Shown here piece after piece: positions 51,662-60,471 of a stretch of 64,000 bases of DNA (position 1 is its first letter; each line of letters opens with the position of its first letter). Both the position numbers and the translations under genes were made by a program. This DNA comes from UBA3537 sp038138145 (lineage in GTDB: Bacteria; Bacteroidota; Bacteroidia; Flavobacteriales; Flavobacteriaceae), in contig JAYQDD010000008.1 of assembly GCA_038138145.1 (NCBI GenBank), forward strand, positions 11,821 through 75,820. The letters are read 5' to 3'. The notes beneath the pieces were generated by a model. It was not told where the DNA came from and ran no database searches. It saw only the letters and a list, made by a program, of their open reading frames with translations.

Positions 51662-51949
51662 ATGGAAGGTTTGAGTAATTTTATGCCCTTTATCTTGATG
51701 ATTGTTATCATCTATTTCTTTATGATTGCACCGCAAATGAAACGGACCAAAAAAGAAAAACAATTTGCCGCAGCCCTCAAAAAAGGCGATCGTGTGATCA
51801 CCAAATCGGGGATGCATGGCAAAGTTGCAGAGCTCAACGACAAAGATGCTTCTTGTGTTATTGAAACCCTTGCCGGTAAAATTAAATTTGACCGTTCTGC
51901 TATTTCCATGGAAATGACCCAAAAACTAAACACTTCCAAAACGAAGTAA
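51662..51949 (+). CDS. yajC: preprotein translocase subunit YajC
   Basis: A small membrane protein of 95 residues: one N-terminal helix (about 5-24, MPFILMIVIIYFFMIAPQMK) followed by the soluble domain with FAAALKKGDRVITKSGMHGK. It is an accessory to SecDF-YajC. It is the last gene of the nusB run; a bidirectional terminator follows. Confidence 0.95.
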   Translation: MEGLSNFMPFILMIVIIYFFMIAPQMKRTKKEKQFAAALKKGDRVITKSGMHGKVAELNDKDASCVIETLAGKIKFDRSAISMEMTQKLNTSKTK

Positions 51950-51962
51950 GTTGATTTAACTT

Positions 51963-51990
51963 AAAAAAAGCTGCCAATGGCAGCTTTTTT
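51963..51990. terminator. bidirectional terminator between yajC and pepT
   Basis: AAAAAGCTGCC and GGCAGCTTTTT form a strong stem with a 3-nt AAT loop (centre at 51977) and T-runs on both strands. The convergent genes yajC and pepT end on either side of it. Confidence 0.88.
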
Positions 51991-53231
51991 TATGCATATT
52001 TCTTTTGCGTCAATTCTGCAATTGTACAAATCACTTTTGTGGCTTTAAGAATACTCTCTAAGGGTACATATTCGTAGCGTCCATGAAAGTAATGCCCCCC
52101 TGCAAAAATGTTAGGGCAAGGTAGCCCCATATAACTGAGTTGAGAACCATCGGTACCGCCACGGATGGGTTTAATTAGTGGGGTAATCCCCAAAGACGTC
52201 ATGGCCTCCTCGGCTATAGCTACAATATGCATCACTGGGGTTATCTTGTCTTTCATGTTGTAATATTGGTCTTTAATTTCGACCTCTATAGTGATGTCCT
52301 CATATTTTCGCTTAAAGGCCTCAACCAGTTGTTTTACAGTGGTTTTTCGCGCTTCAAAAAGATCAAAATCGTGGTCGCGGATGATGTATTTTAAGACGGT
52401 TTTTTCAACCTTTCCTTCCATATAGTGTAAGTGATAAAAGCCCTCATACCCTTCGGTGTGTTCTGGGGTTTCTTTTTCAGGCAAACGCTCAATAAATTTT
52501 TGGGCATAATACATACTATTCACCATTTTTCCTTTGGCAGAGCCCGGATGAACAATTCTTCCGTAAATGGTAATTTCGGCACTGGCGGCATTAAAATTTT
52601 CATACTCCAATTCCCCCACCTGACTGCCGTCCATGGTGTAGCCCCATTCGGCACCAAATTTTTGCACATCAAATTTATGAGCCCCTCGGCCAATTTCTTC
52701 GTCAGGGGTAAAGCCCACTTTGATGGGACCATGTTTGATTTCGGGGTGTTGGACAAGGTATTCCATAGCGCTTACAATTTCGCAAACCCCCGCTTTATCA
52801 TCGGCACCCAATAAGGTAGTACCATCTGTTGTGATGAGGGTTTGTCCTGTGTACAGCAACAAATCTTCAAAGTCATTGGGGGATAAAATGATGTTTTCTT
52901 TGGCATTCAAAACAATGTCTTTTCCGTCGTACTCTTCAACAATTTGAGGCGAAACGTTTGTGGCCGTAAAATCGGGAGAAGTATCAAAATGAGAAATAAA
53001 ACCAATAGCTGGAACATCGTGGTCTACGTTTGATGGAAGTGTACCCATCACATAGGCATGTTCATCAATCGTAACATCTTCTAAACCAATGGATTTGAGC
53101 TCGTGAGCAAGGTGCTTGGCCAAAGCCCATTGTTTTTCTGTACTGGGTGTAGTTTTAGAATGGGGATCGCTTTGGGTGTCCATTGTTACATAGGTCAAAA
53201 AACGATCAAGGATTTTTTTGCGGTCTAACAT
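51990..53231 (-). CDS. pepT: peptidase T (tripeptide aminopeptidase)
   Basis: Zinc aminopeptidase of 413 residues that removes N-terminal residues from tripeptides. Metal ligands and catalytic residues are visible in ISHFDTSPD, LLGADDKAG, PDEEIGRGAHKF and GGTDGSQLS. The start is the ATG at 53231 (MLDRKKILDRFLTYV); the frame opens further upstream to 53279, but those codons overlap its promoter. Confidence 0.96.
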   Translation of the reverse strand: MLDRKKILDRFLTYVTMDTQSDPHSKTTPSTEKQWALAKHLAHELKSIGLEDVTIDEHAYVMGTLPSNVDHDVPAIGFISHFDTSPDFTATNVSPQIVEEYDGKDIVLNAKENIILSPNDFEDLLLYTGQTLITTDGTTLLGADDKAGVCEIVSAMEYLVQHPEIKHGPIKVGFTPDEEIGRGAHKFDVQKFGAEWGYTMDGSQVGELEYENFNAASAEITIYGRIVHPGSAKGKMVNSMYYAQKFIERLPEKETPEHTEGYEGFYHLHYMEGKVEKTVLKYIIRDHDFDLFEARKTTVKQLVEAFKRKYEDITIEVEIKDQYYNMKDKITPVMHIVAIAEEAMTSLGITPLIKPIRGGTDGSQLSYMGLPCPNIFAGGHYFHGRYEYVPLESILKATKVICTIAELTQKKYA

Positions 53232-53248
53232 TTGAAATAGGATTTGTT

Positions 53249-53280
53249 CAAAAATAATTAACCTAAACAAACAAGACAAA
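53249..53280 (-). promoter_or_regulatory. promoter of pepT
   Basis: Minus strand TTTG (53280-53277), 20 nt, TATTTTTG (53256-53249). It is a full two-element match; transcription would start near 53244, 13 nt before the ATG at 53231. Confidence 0.65.
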
Positions 53281-53328
53281 TCTTCTGCTTCTTTTGTTTG
53301 GGTCTTTTTTAATCTTCTTAAATTAATG

Positions 53329-53336
53329 TATTTTTG
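53329..53336 (+). promoter_or_regulatory. TAnnTTTG promoter box of pyrD
   Basis: TATTTTTG at 53329-53336, 16 nt before the pyrD ATG at 53353. It rules out the in-frame start at 53326, which lies at the box. Confidence 0.55.
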
Positions 53337-53352
53337 CAGTCAAATACTTAGC

Positions 53353-54396
53353 ATGTACAAGGCCGTCATTCGTTCTATTCTCTTTAAATTCGACCCCGAA
53401 GCGGTACATTATTTTACCTTCGATTTTATAAAATTAATTTCCAAAATCCCATTCATTCCTTCTTTGTTAAGGTGTATGTTTAAGGTAAAACACCCTGTTT
53501 TGCAACGTGAATTGTTTGGCCTAACGTTTGAAAATCCTGTTGGCCTTGCGGCTGGATTTGACAAAAATGCTGTGTTGTACAACGAGTTAGCCAATTTTGG
53601 ATTTGGTTTTATAGAAATTGGAACGGTTACTCCAAAAGCCCAAGCGGGAAACCCCAAAAAACGTCTTTTTCGTCTCAAAGACGATCAGGGTTTAATCAAT
53701 AGAATGGGGTTCAATAATGCTGGACTTGATGCCGTGATAAAACAATTGAAACAGAACAAAAAGCGCCTTATTATCGGTGGAAATATCGGAAAAAATACAG
53801 CGACCAGTCCAGAAAAGTATACCGAGGATTATGCAACTTGTTTTAAGGCATTGCATCCTTATGTGGACTATTTTGTGCTTAATGTGAGCTGTCCAAACGT
53901 AGGCAGTCATGCAAAACTTACCGATAAAGATTATTTGGAAGAACTCATAACGGAAATGAAGCGTTTGAACACTACCTTTGCAGTTCAAAAACCTATTTTG
54001 CTTAAAATTGCTCCTGATTTAAACAACACACAATTGGACGAAATAATTGAGCTTATAGCAGACACCAAAATAGCTGGGGTTATAGCTTCCAATACGTCTA
54101 TTTCTAGAGAAGAACTTAGCACACCCCAACAGCGCTTAGACAAAATTGGCAATGGTGGTTTGAGTGGTCAGCCCATCAAAGCCAAAAGCACTGAAGTGAT
54201 TCGTTATCTTTCTGAGCAAAGCAATAAAGCTTTTCCAATCATTGGTGTAGGAGGTATTCATTCGGCAGAGGATGCACTTGAAAAAATTGATGCCGGTGCA
54301 GATTTGGTACAACTCTACACAGGGTTTGTCTATGAAGGGCCTGCACTCATTAAACGCATTAATAAAGTGCTCATCAAAAGAGCAAAAGCAGTTTAA
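53353..54396 (+). CDS. pyrD: dihydroorotate dehydrogenase (quinone), class 2
   Basis: Oxidises dihydroorotate to orotate with quinone as electron acceptor, at the inner membrane. It has 347 residues with the class 2 N-terminal helical extension (about 1-45), then GLAAGFDKNAVLYNELANFG, NRMGFNNAG, NVSCPNVGS (catalytic Ser region) and GGLSGQPIKAKS. The LysE gene starts 2 nt after its stop (TTG start). Confidence 0.97.
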   Translation: MYKAVIRSILFKFDPEAVHYFTFDFIKLISKIPFIPSLLRCMFKVKHPVLQRELFGLTFENPVGLAAGFDKNAVLYNELANFGFGFIEIGTVTPKAQAGNPKKRLFRLKDDQGLINRMGFNNAGLDAVIKQLKQNKKRLIIGGNIGKNTATSPEKYTEDYATCFKALHPYVDYFVLNVSCPNVGSHAKLTDKDYLEELITEMKRLNTTFAVQKPILLKIAPDLNNTQLDEIIELIADTKIAGVIASNTSISREELSTPQQRLDKIGNGGLSGQPIKAKSTEVIRYLSEQSNKAFPIIGVGGIHSAEDALEKIDAGADLVQLYTGFVYEGPALIKRINKVLIKRAKAV

Positions 54397-54398
54397 TT

Positions 54399-55019
54399 TT
54401 GAATACTGAACTCTTAATTTCTTTTGTCATTGTGACGGCAACGTTGGCTTTTTCACCAGGACCAGATAATATTTTTGTGCTCATACAAAGTGCAACCTAT
54501 GGAAGAAAATCTGGAATGGCTGTGGTGGGTGGATTAATGACTGGTTGTTTGATTCATACCTCATTGGTGGCATTTGGGTTGTCTGCATTTATAGAATCCA
54601 ATGGACAATGGTACTTGGGGCTTAAATTTTTTGGCGCGGCCTATATGCTTTTTTTGGCCTACAGGGTGTATCAATCGAGAGGAAATACAACCAATGTTTC
54701 AACCCAACAGGCCAAAAAAAACTATACTCAATTATTCAGACAGGGGTTTATTATGAATGTACTTAACCCTAAAGTATCTATTTTTTTTCTGGCTTTTTTT
54801 CCTGCTTTTTTATTTAGCGAAACCCTAGGATTTGTGCTGCAGTTTTATGTGCTTGGATTTTTATTTATCCTAACCTCTTTTACAGTATTTTCTTTGTTTG
54901 TGCTCTTGTCAGGATTTTTTTCAAAGCTATTTTTAAATTCACCAAAAAGAATAAAATTCCTCAAATATATCCAGATTGGTGTATTTGTTGTCATTGCTTT
55001 GCTTATCCTTTTGGGATAA
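54399..55019 (+). CDS. LysE/RhtB family amino-acid exporter (TTG start)
   Basis: A membrane protein of 206 residues with five to six helices and the LysE family signature FSPGPDNIFVLIQSATYGRK near residues 18-37. It exports amino acids or similar solutes; the substrate is unknown. The start codon is TTG at 54399, just after the pyrD stop; no ATG lies close by and NTELLISFVIV is the natural beginning. Confidence 0.9.
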   Translation: MNTELLISFVIVTATLAFSPGPDNIFVLIQSATYGRKSGMAVVGGLMTGCLIHTSLVAFGLSAFIESNGQWYLGLKFFGAAYMLFLAYRVYQSRGNTTNVSTQQAKKNYTQLFRQGFIMNVLNPKVSIFFLAFFPAFLFSETLGFVLQFYVLGFLFILTSFTVFSLFVLLSGFFSKLFLNSPKRIKFLKYIQIGVFVVIALLILLG

Positions 55020-55036
55020 GTTGAATTTAGAATCTT

Positions 55037-56014
55037 TTAGGTGTAAGATTTCAGCAGTTCGGATTGCTCCTCGACAGCGGCCACAAATTCTTGTTTCATT
55101 TTATCTACAAGTTCTTCCACAGATGGATTGTCTTCAATGTTAGTTACACCCTGCCCAGCAGACCATATGGTGCTCCATGCTTTAGCTTCTTGTTCCATGG
55201 CATTTAATTCTTTACCGAAGTCAATTTTTTTGGTTCTCGTTAGCATTTCTTCAGTGATACCCATAGCTTCCAAGCTAGGGCGAAGAAAGTTGGCCGAAAC
55301 GCCAGAAATGGCAGCGGTATACACAATATCGCTCGCTCCAGAGTCAATAATCATGGATCTGTAATCTTCAGGGGCTTTACTTTCTTTAGTGTTGATGAAT
55401 CGTGTCCCCATGTAGGCCAAATCGGCGCCCATTTGAAGGGCAGAAGCGACATCTCTTCCGTTGGAAATACAGCCCGATAGAATGATTGTTTTTTTGAAAA
55501 ATTTCTTTATTTCTGCTACAAAAGGCATCGGATTAAGTGTACCTGCATGACCACCTGCGCCTGCGGATACTAAGATTAAACCATCCACACCAGCTTCGGC
55601 AGCTTTTTCGGCATGAAGTTTCTTTATGACGTCATGAAATACAAGTCCACCATAGCTATGTATTGCGCCCACAAGTTGTGGTACAGCACCCAACGAAGTG
55701 ATGATGATTGGAACTTGATGTTTGACACAAATAGCCAGATCTGCTTGAAGTCTTGGGTTGGTCTGGTGCACAATGAGGTTGACCCCAAAAGGTGCTGGTT
55801 TTTTGCCTGTTTCTTTTTCAAAAGTTTCAAGTGCAGTTATGATTTCAATGACCCATTCTTCAAAACCTTCTGTTGTACGCTGATTGAGGGCTGGAAACGT
55901 GCCAACAATGCCGTTTTTGCAACATTCAATAACCAATTTTGGGCCAGAAATTAAAAACATAGGCGCTGCAATAACTGGGAGAGACAGCGCATTGTTGAAT
56001 TGTATTTTACTCAT
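55037..56014 (-). CDS. nitronate monooxygenase (FMN-dependent)
   Basis: A TIM-barrel flavoenzyme of 325 residues of the NMO/2-nitropropane dioxygenase family. Motifs: PVIAAPMFLISGPKLV near the N-terminus, SAGAGGHAG (about 154-162) and CISNGRDVASALQMGADLAYMGTRF (FMN phosphate site; about 197-221). It detoxifies nitronates such as propionate-3-nitronate, or acts as a related oxidoreductase. It is convergent with the LysE gene and faces a 259-bp region before ppc. Confidence 0.93.
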   Translation of the reverse strand: MSKIQFNNALSLPVIAAPMFLISGPKLVIECCKNGIVGTFPALNQRTTEGFEEWVIEIITALETFEKETGKKPAPFGVNLIVHQTNPRLQADLAICVKHQVPIIITSLGAVPQLVGAIHSYGGLVFHDVIKKLHAEKAAEAGVDGLILVSAGAGGHAGTLNPMPFVAEIKKFFKKTIILSGCISNGRDVASALQMGADLAYMGTRFINTKESKAPEDYRSMIIDSGASDIVYTAAISGVSANFLRPSLEAMGITEEMLTRTKKIDFGKELNAMEQEAKAWSTIWSAGQGVTNIEDNPSVEELVDKMKQEFVAAVEEQSELLKSYT

Positions 56015-56168
56015 TTTTTTTGTTTCTTAAATATACTAATTAAATAAATATCGATTCATATTTTATGATAAATTTGGCAGTAGTCTTTTTCAGCTTTATC
56101 TGATTTAGAATTTGCGTATTGTTTTTTGCTGTAAAGAATACCATAAAAAATCACATATTTTATTGAAT

Positions 56169-56201
56169 AATTGACAATTTAAACAGTTAATAATGTCAAT
56201 T
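56169..56201. promoter_or_regulatory. inverted repeat upstream of ppc
   Basis: AATTGACA (56169-56176) and TGTCAATT (56194-56201) are perfect 8-bp inverted arms with a 17-bp spacer, 45 bp upstream of the ppc -7 box. It is a candidate operator for ppc or for the divergent monooxygenase gene. Confidence 0.4.
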
Positions 56202-56245
56202 CGGTAATTCGTTTTGCGCTATATGTATAAAGAAGTTAGCTTTAT

Positions 56246-56253
56246 TATCTTTA
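56246..56253 (+). promoter_or_regulatory. TATCTTTA promoter box of ppc
   Basis: TATCTTTA at 56246-56253, 28 nt before the ATG at 56274; followed by CGGCCAATTAAT. The 12-mer TATCTTTACGGC is shared with bshC. Confidence 0.5.
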
Positions 56254-56273
56254 CGGCCAATTAATAGGATTCT

Positions 56274-58850
56274 ATGGCAGTTCAACCAAAATTAGAACGT
56301 TTCAGAAAGAATGTACTTTCAAAATTTCAGATATACAACAGTATATTCATGACGCTTCCTTTCGATCAAATTACCAAAACAGGGGTGCTCTTGCCTTTGT
56401 TTCATGAAACTTGTGAGAAAGGGTATGCAGCAGGGGATAACCCAAGCACTATTGTCGATACATTTTTCCAAAAATATCAAGCAAGACGCACCAAGAAAAG
56501 CCAAATCAAGCTCTTGTTTCGATTCATTCAATATATAGAACGTCAGGTTGTTTTGTTTGATGCGATTGAGGATGCTGCTTTTCCAGTCATCAACAATATG
56601 GACGGTATCGGAACCTTACGCAGTCTAAAAGAAAAAGCATTTTCTGAAAATAAAATGGATGAGCTTAGAGCTTATTTAGACGAATTTAAAGTCCGTATTG
56701 TGCTTACGGCACACCCTACACAGTTTTACCCTGGTTCTGTTTTGGGTATTATCACCGATTTGACCGAAGCCATAAAAGATAATGACTTGGGGCGTATCAA
56801 TAGTTTGTTGGCACAATTAGGAAAAACGCCATTTTTTAAGCATACAAAACCTACTCCTTATGACGAAGCAGTCAATCTTATTTGGTATCTCGAAAATGTG
56901 TTTTACGATTCTTTTGGGTCTATTTTCGATTATATCCACCAAAATATTTATGACAATAAAAACATTAAAAACGAAATCATAAACATTGGTTTTTGGCCTG
57001 GTGGAGATCGTGATGGAAATCCATTTGTTCTTCCAGATACAACGCTTAAGGTTGCAGGGTTACTCAAAAAATCGATTCTTAGAAACTATGCAAAAGACCT
57101 AAAGAAACTAAAGCGAAAATTAACATTTCGTGGTGTTGAAGACCGTGTTGGTCAACTTATTGATGACGCTTACAGAGGATATACTGACCCTGGTGTTTTT
57201 GACTTAGATGCTTTTTTGGACGAATTGAAAGACATTAGAAAAGTTGTGAGCAAAGAGCACCACTCTTTGTATTTGCGCGAGATTACAAGTTTAATCAATA
57301 AAATTCAACTTTTTGGCCACCATTTCGCGACTTTAGATATTCGTCAAGACAGTAGAATTCACCACAAAGTATTTTCAAAAATTGTCGAAAAATCTAAAGC
57401 AACAAACAATGCAATCTTCCCTGAATATTATGATCAGCTTTCTGAGGAAGAACAAATTGAGGTGTTGTCCAAAGTTGAGGGCGTTTTAGATACGTCCATT
57501 TTTGAAGATGAATTGGTAAAAAACACGCTTCAAACCATAAAAGTGGTGAAAGAAATTCAGCAAACCAATGGCGAAAAAGGGGCGCACCGTTACATCATCA
57601 GCAACAACCAAACGGCACTTAATGTGATGCAATTGTATGCCATGCTAAAGTTAGTTGCTTTTAATGATCGACTTTCTATAGACATTGTACCGCTTTTTGA
57701 AACGGTTACAGATTTGGAGAATGCGCCTAAAGTGATGGAACAATTGTACACCAACAAGGCATACAAAGCACATTTGAGGTCACGTGGTCAGAAACAAACT
57801 ATTATGTTAGGGTTTTCTGATGGTACAAAAGATGGCGGATATTTTATGGCCAATTGGGCGATATTCAGAGCAAAAGAAGCTTTGACTCAGATTTCAAAGC
57901 AGTACAATATAGATGTTGTCTTTTTTGATGGTCGAGGTGGACCACCAGCACGTGGTGGAGGGAAAACCCATCAGTTTTACGCATCGCTTGGACCAACTAT
58001 TGAAGACAAAGAAGTTCAACTCACAATACAAGGGCAAACCATTAGTTCTAACTTTGGTACACCAGAATCATCGAAGTACAATTTGGAACAATTAATTAGC
58101 TCTGGTTTGTCCAACAGCTTAGGTTCTGAAAATAAAGGATTTTCTGATCAAGATCGTCAAACTATGGATGAATTGGCATCCTTGAGTTATAAAACGTATC
58201 AAGACTTTAAGGGGCATCCAAAATTTATCCCCTATTTAGAGCGTATCAGTACGTTGAAATATTATGCGAAAGCAAATATTGGTAGCCGTCCATCTAAAAG
58301 GTCTAAATCTGATCGTTTGATTTTTTCAGATTTAAGAGCGATTCCTTTTGTGGGCTCTTGGAGTCAATTAAAGCAAAATGTTCCTGGATTTTTTGGTGTT
58401 GGAACAGCAATTCATTCTTTTGAAGAGCGTGGAGAACTGGACAAAGTCATTGCTTTATACAATAATTCCAGTTTCTTTAAAACCCTTTTAGAAAACAGTA
58501 TGATGTCTTTGAGTAAATCATTTTTTGCACTTACAAAGTATATGGCTGAAGATGAAGAGTTTGGCCCATTTTGGAACATCATTTACGAAGAGTATCAGCT
58601 TACTTTACGCTTGTTATTAAAAATAACGGGCTACAAAGAGTTGATGGAAAATGAACCAAGCGGAAAAGCTTCTATTGATGTGCGTGAATCTATTGTTTTA
58701 CCCTTAGTAACAATACAGCAGTATGCACTGCGAAAGATTCAGCAGTTACAAAAACAAAAAACTGTTGATAAGGAACAAATTGAAGTTTTTGAAAAGATTG
58801 TGACACGTACGCTGTATGGCATCATCAATGCGAGTAGAAACTCTGCCTAA
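56274..58850 (+). CDS. ppc: phosphoenolpyruvate carboxylase
   Basis: Anaplerotic enzyme, PEP plus bicarbonate to oxaloacetate, 858 residues. Catalytic features: His in VLTAHPTQFYPGS (about 141-153), WPGGDRDGNPF, the glycine-rich FFDGRGGPPARGGG loop (about 546-559) and the C-terminal segment ending RNSA (the E. coli enzyme ends RNTG), where aspartate inhibition usually acts. The ATG is 28 nt after its promoter box. A terminator follows 7 bp after the stop. Confidence 0.97.
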   Translation: MAVQPKLERFRKNVLSKFQIYNSIFMTLPFDQITKTGVLLPLFHETCEKGYAAGDNPSTIVDTFFQKYQARRTKKSQIKLLFRFIQYIERQVVLFDAIEDAAFPVINNMDGIGTLRSLKEKAFSENKMDELRAYLDEFKVRIVLTAHPTQFYPGSVLGIITDLTEAIKDNDLGRINSLLAQLGKTPFFKHTKPTPYDEAVNLIWYLENVFYDSFGSIFDYIHQNIYDNKNIKNEIINIGFWPGGDRDGNPFVLPDTTLKVAGLLKKSILRNYAKDLKKLKRKLTFRGVEDRVGQLIDDAYRGYTDPGVFDLDAFLDELKDIRKVVSKEHHSLYLREITSLINKIQLFGHHFATLDIRQDSRIHHKVFSKIVEKSKATNNAIFPEYYDQLSEEEQIEVLSKVEGVLDTSIFEDELVKNTLQTIKVVKEIQQTNGEKGAHRYIISNNQTALNVMQLYAMLKLVAFNDRLSIDIVPLFETVTDLENAPKVMEQLYTNKAYKAHLRSRGQKQTIMLGFSDGTKDGGYFMANWAIFRAKEALTQISKQYNIDVVFFDGRGGPPARGGGKTHQFYASLGPTIEDKEVQLTIQGQTISSNFGTPESSKYNLEQLISSGLSNSLGSENKGFSDQDRQTMDELASLSYKTYQDFKGHPKFIPYLERISTLKYYAKANIGSRPSKRSKSDRLIFSDLRAIPFVGSWSQLKQNVPGFFGVGTAIHSFEERGELDKVIALYNNSSFFKTLLENSMMSLSKSFFALTKYMAEDEEFGPFWNIIYEEYQLTLRLLLKITGYKELMENEPSGKASIDVRESIVLPLVTIQQYALRKIQQLQKQKTVDKEQIEVFEKIVTRTLYGIINASRNSA

Positions 58851-58857
58851 TAAACCA

Positions 58858-58887
58858 AAACCCTAAAGCTAAACTTTAGGGTTTTTT
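58858..58887 (+). terminator. rho-independent terminator after ppc
   Basis: AAACCCTAAAG (58858-58868) pairs with CTTTAGGGTTT (58874-58884) over a 5-nt loop, followed by T6. A perfect 11-bp stem. Confidence 0.88.
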
Positions 58888-58997
58888 CTTTCTTAATATT
58901 AATAAGTATCAAATAAGAATTAAATTGACGTTTTAAAAAAAGCGTCTTAGGGAATGCCGTATAATCTTATTCACTTTTCTGTTTACTCTGCTCAACG

Positions 58998-59034
58998 AAA
59001 AAAGCCCCTAGGTACGAATACCTAAGGACTTTTT
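58998..59034 (-). terminator. rho-independent terminator after the porin gene
   Basis: On the minus strand the stem AGTCCTTAGGTA / TACCTAGGGGCT (two mismatches) closes over the loop TTCG and is followed by T6. It lies 31 bp beyond the porin stop. Confidence 0.75.
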
Positions 59035-59064
59035 AATCACAAACAAAAAAATGTTTTTAATATC

Positions 59065-60036
59065 TTAGAAGCTGTAGATTGCAGCTATAGTGAATGCTGA
59101 AAGAGAATCAGTTGCAAGGCCATCATTATCAACATATGGCTCTGAGTTGCTCCATGAGTCTAATCTAACTTCTGGCTTGATTGTTAAGTTTTCAACAGTG
59201 TAGCTTCCTGTAAGTGTAGTTGCAAATACGCTTGGAAGATCATCAGCTTCATCATCATGAAGTCCAAAAAGTTCTCCTCTAAGTCCAATTGTGAATGACT
59301 CAGAAGTAGTTAATTGTGGATATAATGCAACACCATAAAATCCAGCGTCATCACTTACTTGGTAAGCTCCATTGATTCCTAAGAAGAAATCTTCTGAAAG
59401 GTCAAAACCACCTGTGTAGTCGATTTCAAAACCAAGAACTTCTTCGTCGTCGTAATATAAATTCAAGAACTGTCCTGCATATCCTAACTGAGCACCCAAA
59501 GCATATCCACCAGTAGTGTTGTTGTTCACATCAGTTGGGTTCATTAGCGCAAGCATTAAGCTAAAGTCCCCTAAATCAAAATCAGCTTTCAAACCAACCA
59601 TTGAAAATGGACCACTTGAAAATAAGTAAGACGTACTGTAGTTAAAGTTTCCTGCAGGAGAAATTACTTCGTAACCTAAGTATGTATTAAAACGTCCCAT
59701 TGTAAGAGTAGTGGTTTCAGACACATTCCAGTATGCATATAATTGGTTAAGGTTGTACCCGCCAATAGCTGCATCACCTCTCGGTCCGAAAACAACATCA
59801 GCAACAACACCTGTTTTTTCACCTTCGTAAGCGAAAATAGCGTTGGCCATGCCTAAAGCAAATCCAGTTTCATCTGCAAATGAAGTTCCAAATGATTGCA
59901 CTTCAGTGTCAGTAGCAGATAGGTTGGTCTGGTAATAAGCGTCAACTGTTCCAGAAATAGAAAGTTTAGGCGCTTCATCCTGTGAAAATACAGCAAAAGA
60001 TGTTGCAATTGTTAATAGTGTAAAAATCTTTTTCAT
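59065..60036 (-). CDS. outer-membrane porin, beta-barrel (OmpL/bbp2-like)
   Basis: A secreted beta-barrel protein of 323 residues: signal peptide (about 1-18, cut near FSQDEAPK), then many alternating amphipathic strands and a C-terminal aromatic residue (IAAIYSF) as in outer-membrane proteins. It fits the porin family often placed beside nitrogen genes in Flavobacteriia. Here it is divergent from gltB and shares with it a 435-bp region with repeated CCCC motifs. Its codon use is more uniform than its neighbours, suggesting strong expression. Confidence 0.85.
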   Translation of the reverse strand: MKKIFTLLTIATSFAVFSQDEAPKLSISGTVDAYYQTNLSATDTEVQSFGTSFADETGFALGMANAIFAYEGEKTGVVADVVFGPRGDAAIGGYNLNQLYAYWNVSETTTLTMGRFNTYLGYEVISPAGNFNYSTSYLFSSGPFSMVGLKADFDLGDFSLMLALMNPTDVNNNTTGGYALGAQLGYAGQFLNLYYDDEEVLGFEIDYTGGFDLSEDFFLGINGAYQVSDDAGFYGVALYPQLTTSESFTIGLRGELFGLHDDEADDLPSVFATTLTGSYTVENLTIKPEVRLDSWSNSEPYVDNDGLATDSLSAFTIAAIYSF

Positions 60037-60070
60037 AATAAATTAGTTTAATTTTTAGTGATTAATGGCC

Positions 60071-60103
60071 CAAACATAGTGCATAAAAACAATAACCCCC
60101 AAA
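60071..60103 (-). promoter_or_regulatory. promoter of the porin gene
   Basis: On the minus strand TTTG (60103-60100), 21 nt, TATGTTTG (60078-60071); 35 nt before the ATG at 60036. The -33 element overlaps the CCCCCAAAA motif at 60096-60104, so a protein bound there would affect it. Confidence 0.6.
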
Positions 60104-60148
60104 AAAATAAGGTATATTAAATCATTTTTATGTAGTTGATAAAAATAA

Positions 60149-60165
60149 CCCCATAAATTTTGGGG
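60149..60165. promoter_or_regulatory. 17-bp palindrome, candidate operator for porin/gltB
   Basis: CCCCATAAATTTTGGGG: seven of eight base pairs are symmetric. Each arm belongs to the motif ATA(A)CCCC(C)AAA, which occurs a third time at 60093-60104 over the porin -33 element. It lies about 70 bp upstream of the porin -7 box and 307 bp upstream of gltB. Confidence 0.5.
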
Positions 60166-60471
60166 GTATGCTTATAATTATTTAATTATTTATGAAATTA
60201 ACATTGTCGTTTTTGACACAAACATGAAGTTTTATATTTTTTTTGATGCACTTTTAGCACATTAAAACTTTAATTGTATAGTTTGCCGCTGGTCAAAAAA
60301 ACATGAAAAAAAGGTTGATAATTCATCAAAAACCATAGGGTCAAAATATCTAAATTACATTTTAAGGCCGATAAATTATTAAAATCATAATAATGCATGT
60401 AGAATGATTGTTAGTCCTCTTTTTGTCCTTATCTTTCCTCTCTAATTTGTTTAAAATTAACGTTTAAAAAA

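Larger units (their letters stand above)
60037..60471. other. 435-bp noncoding region between the porin gene and gltB
   Basis: AT-rich spacer between two divergent genes. The half near the porin gene holds its promoter (60071-60103) and three copies of the CCCC motif (60093-60169). The half near gltB (60180-60471) shows runs of A and T but no promoter box I would defend. Confidence 0.7.
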
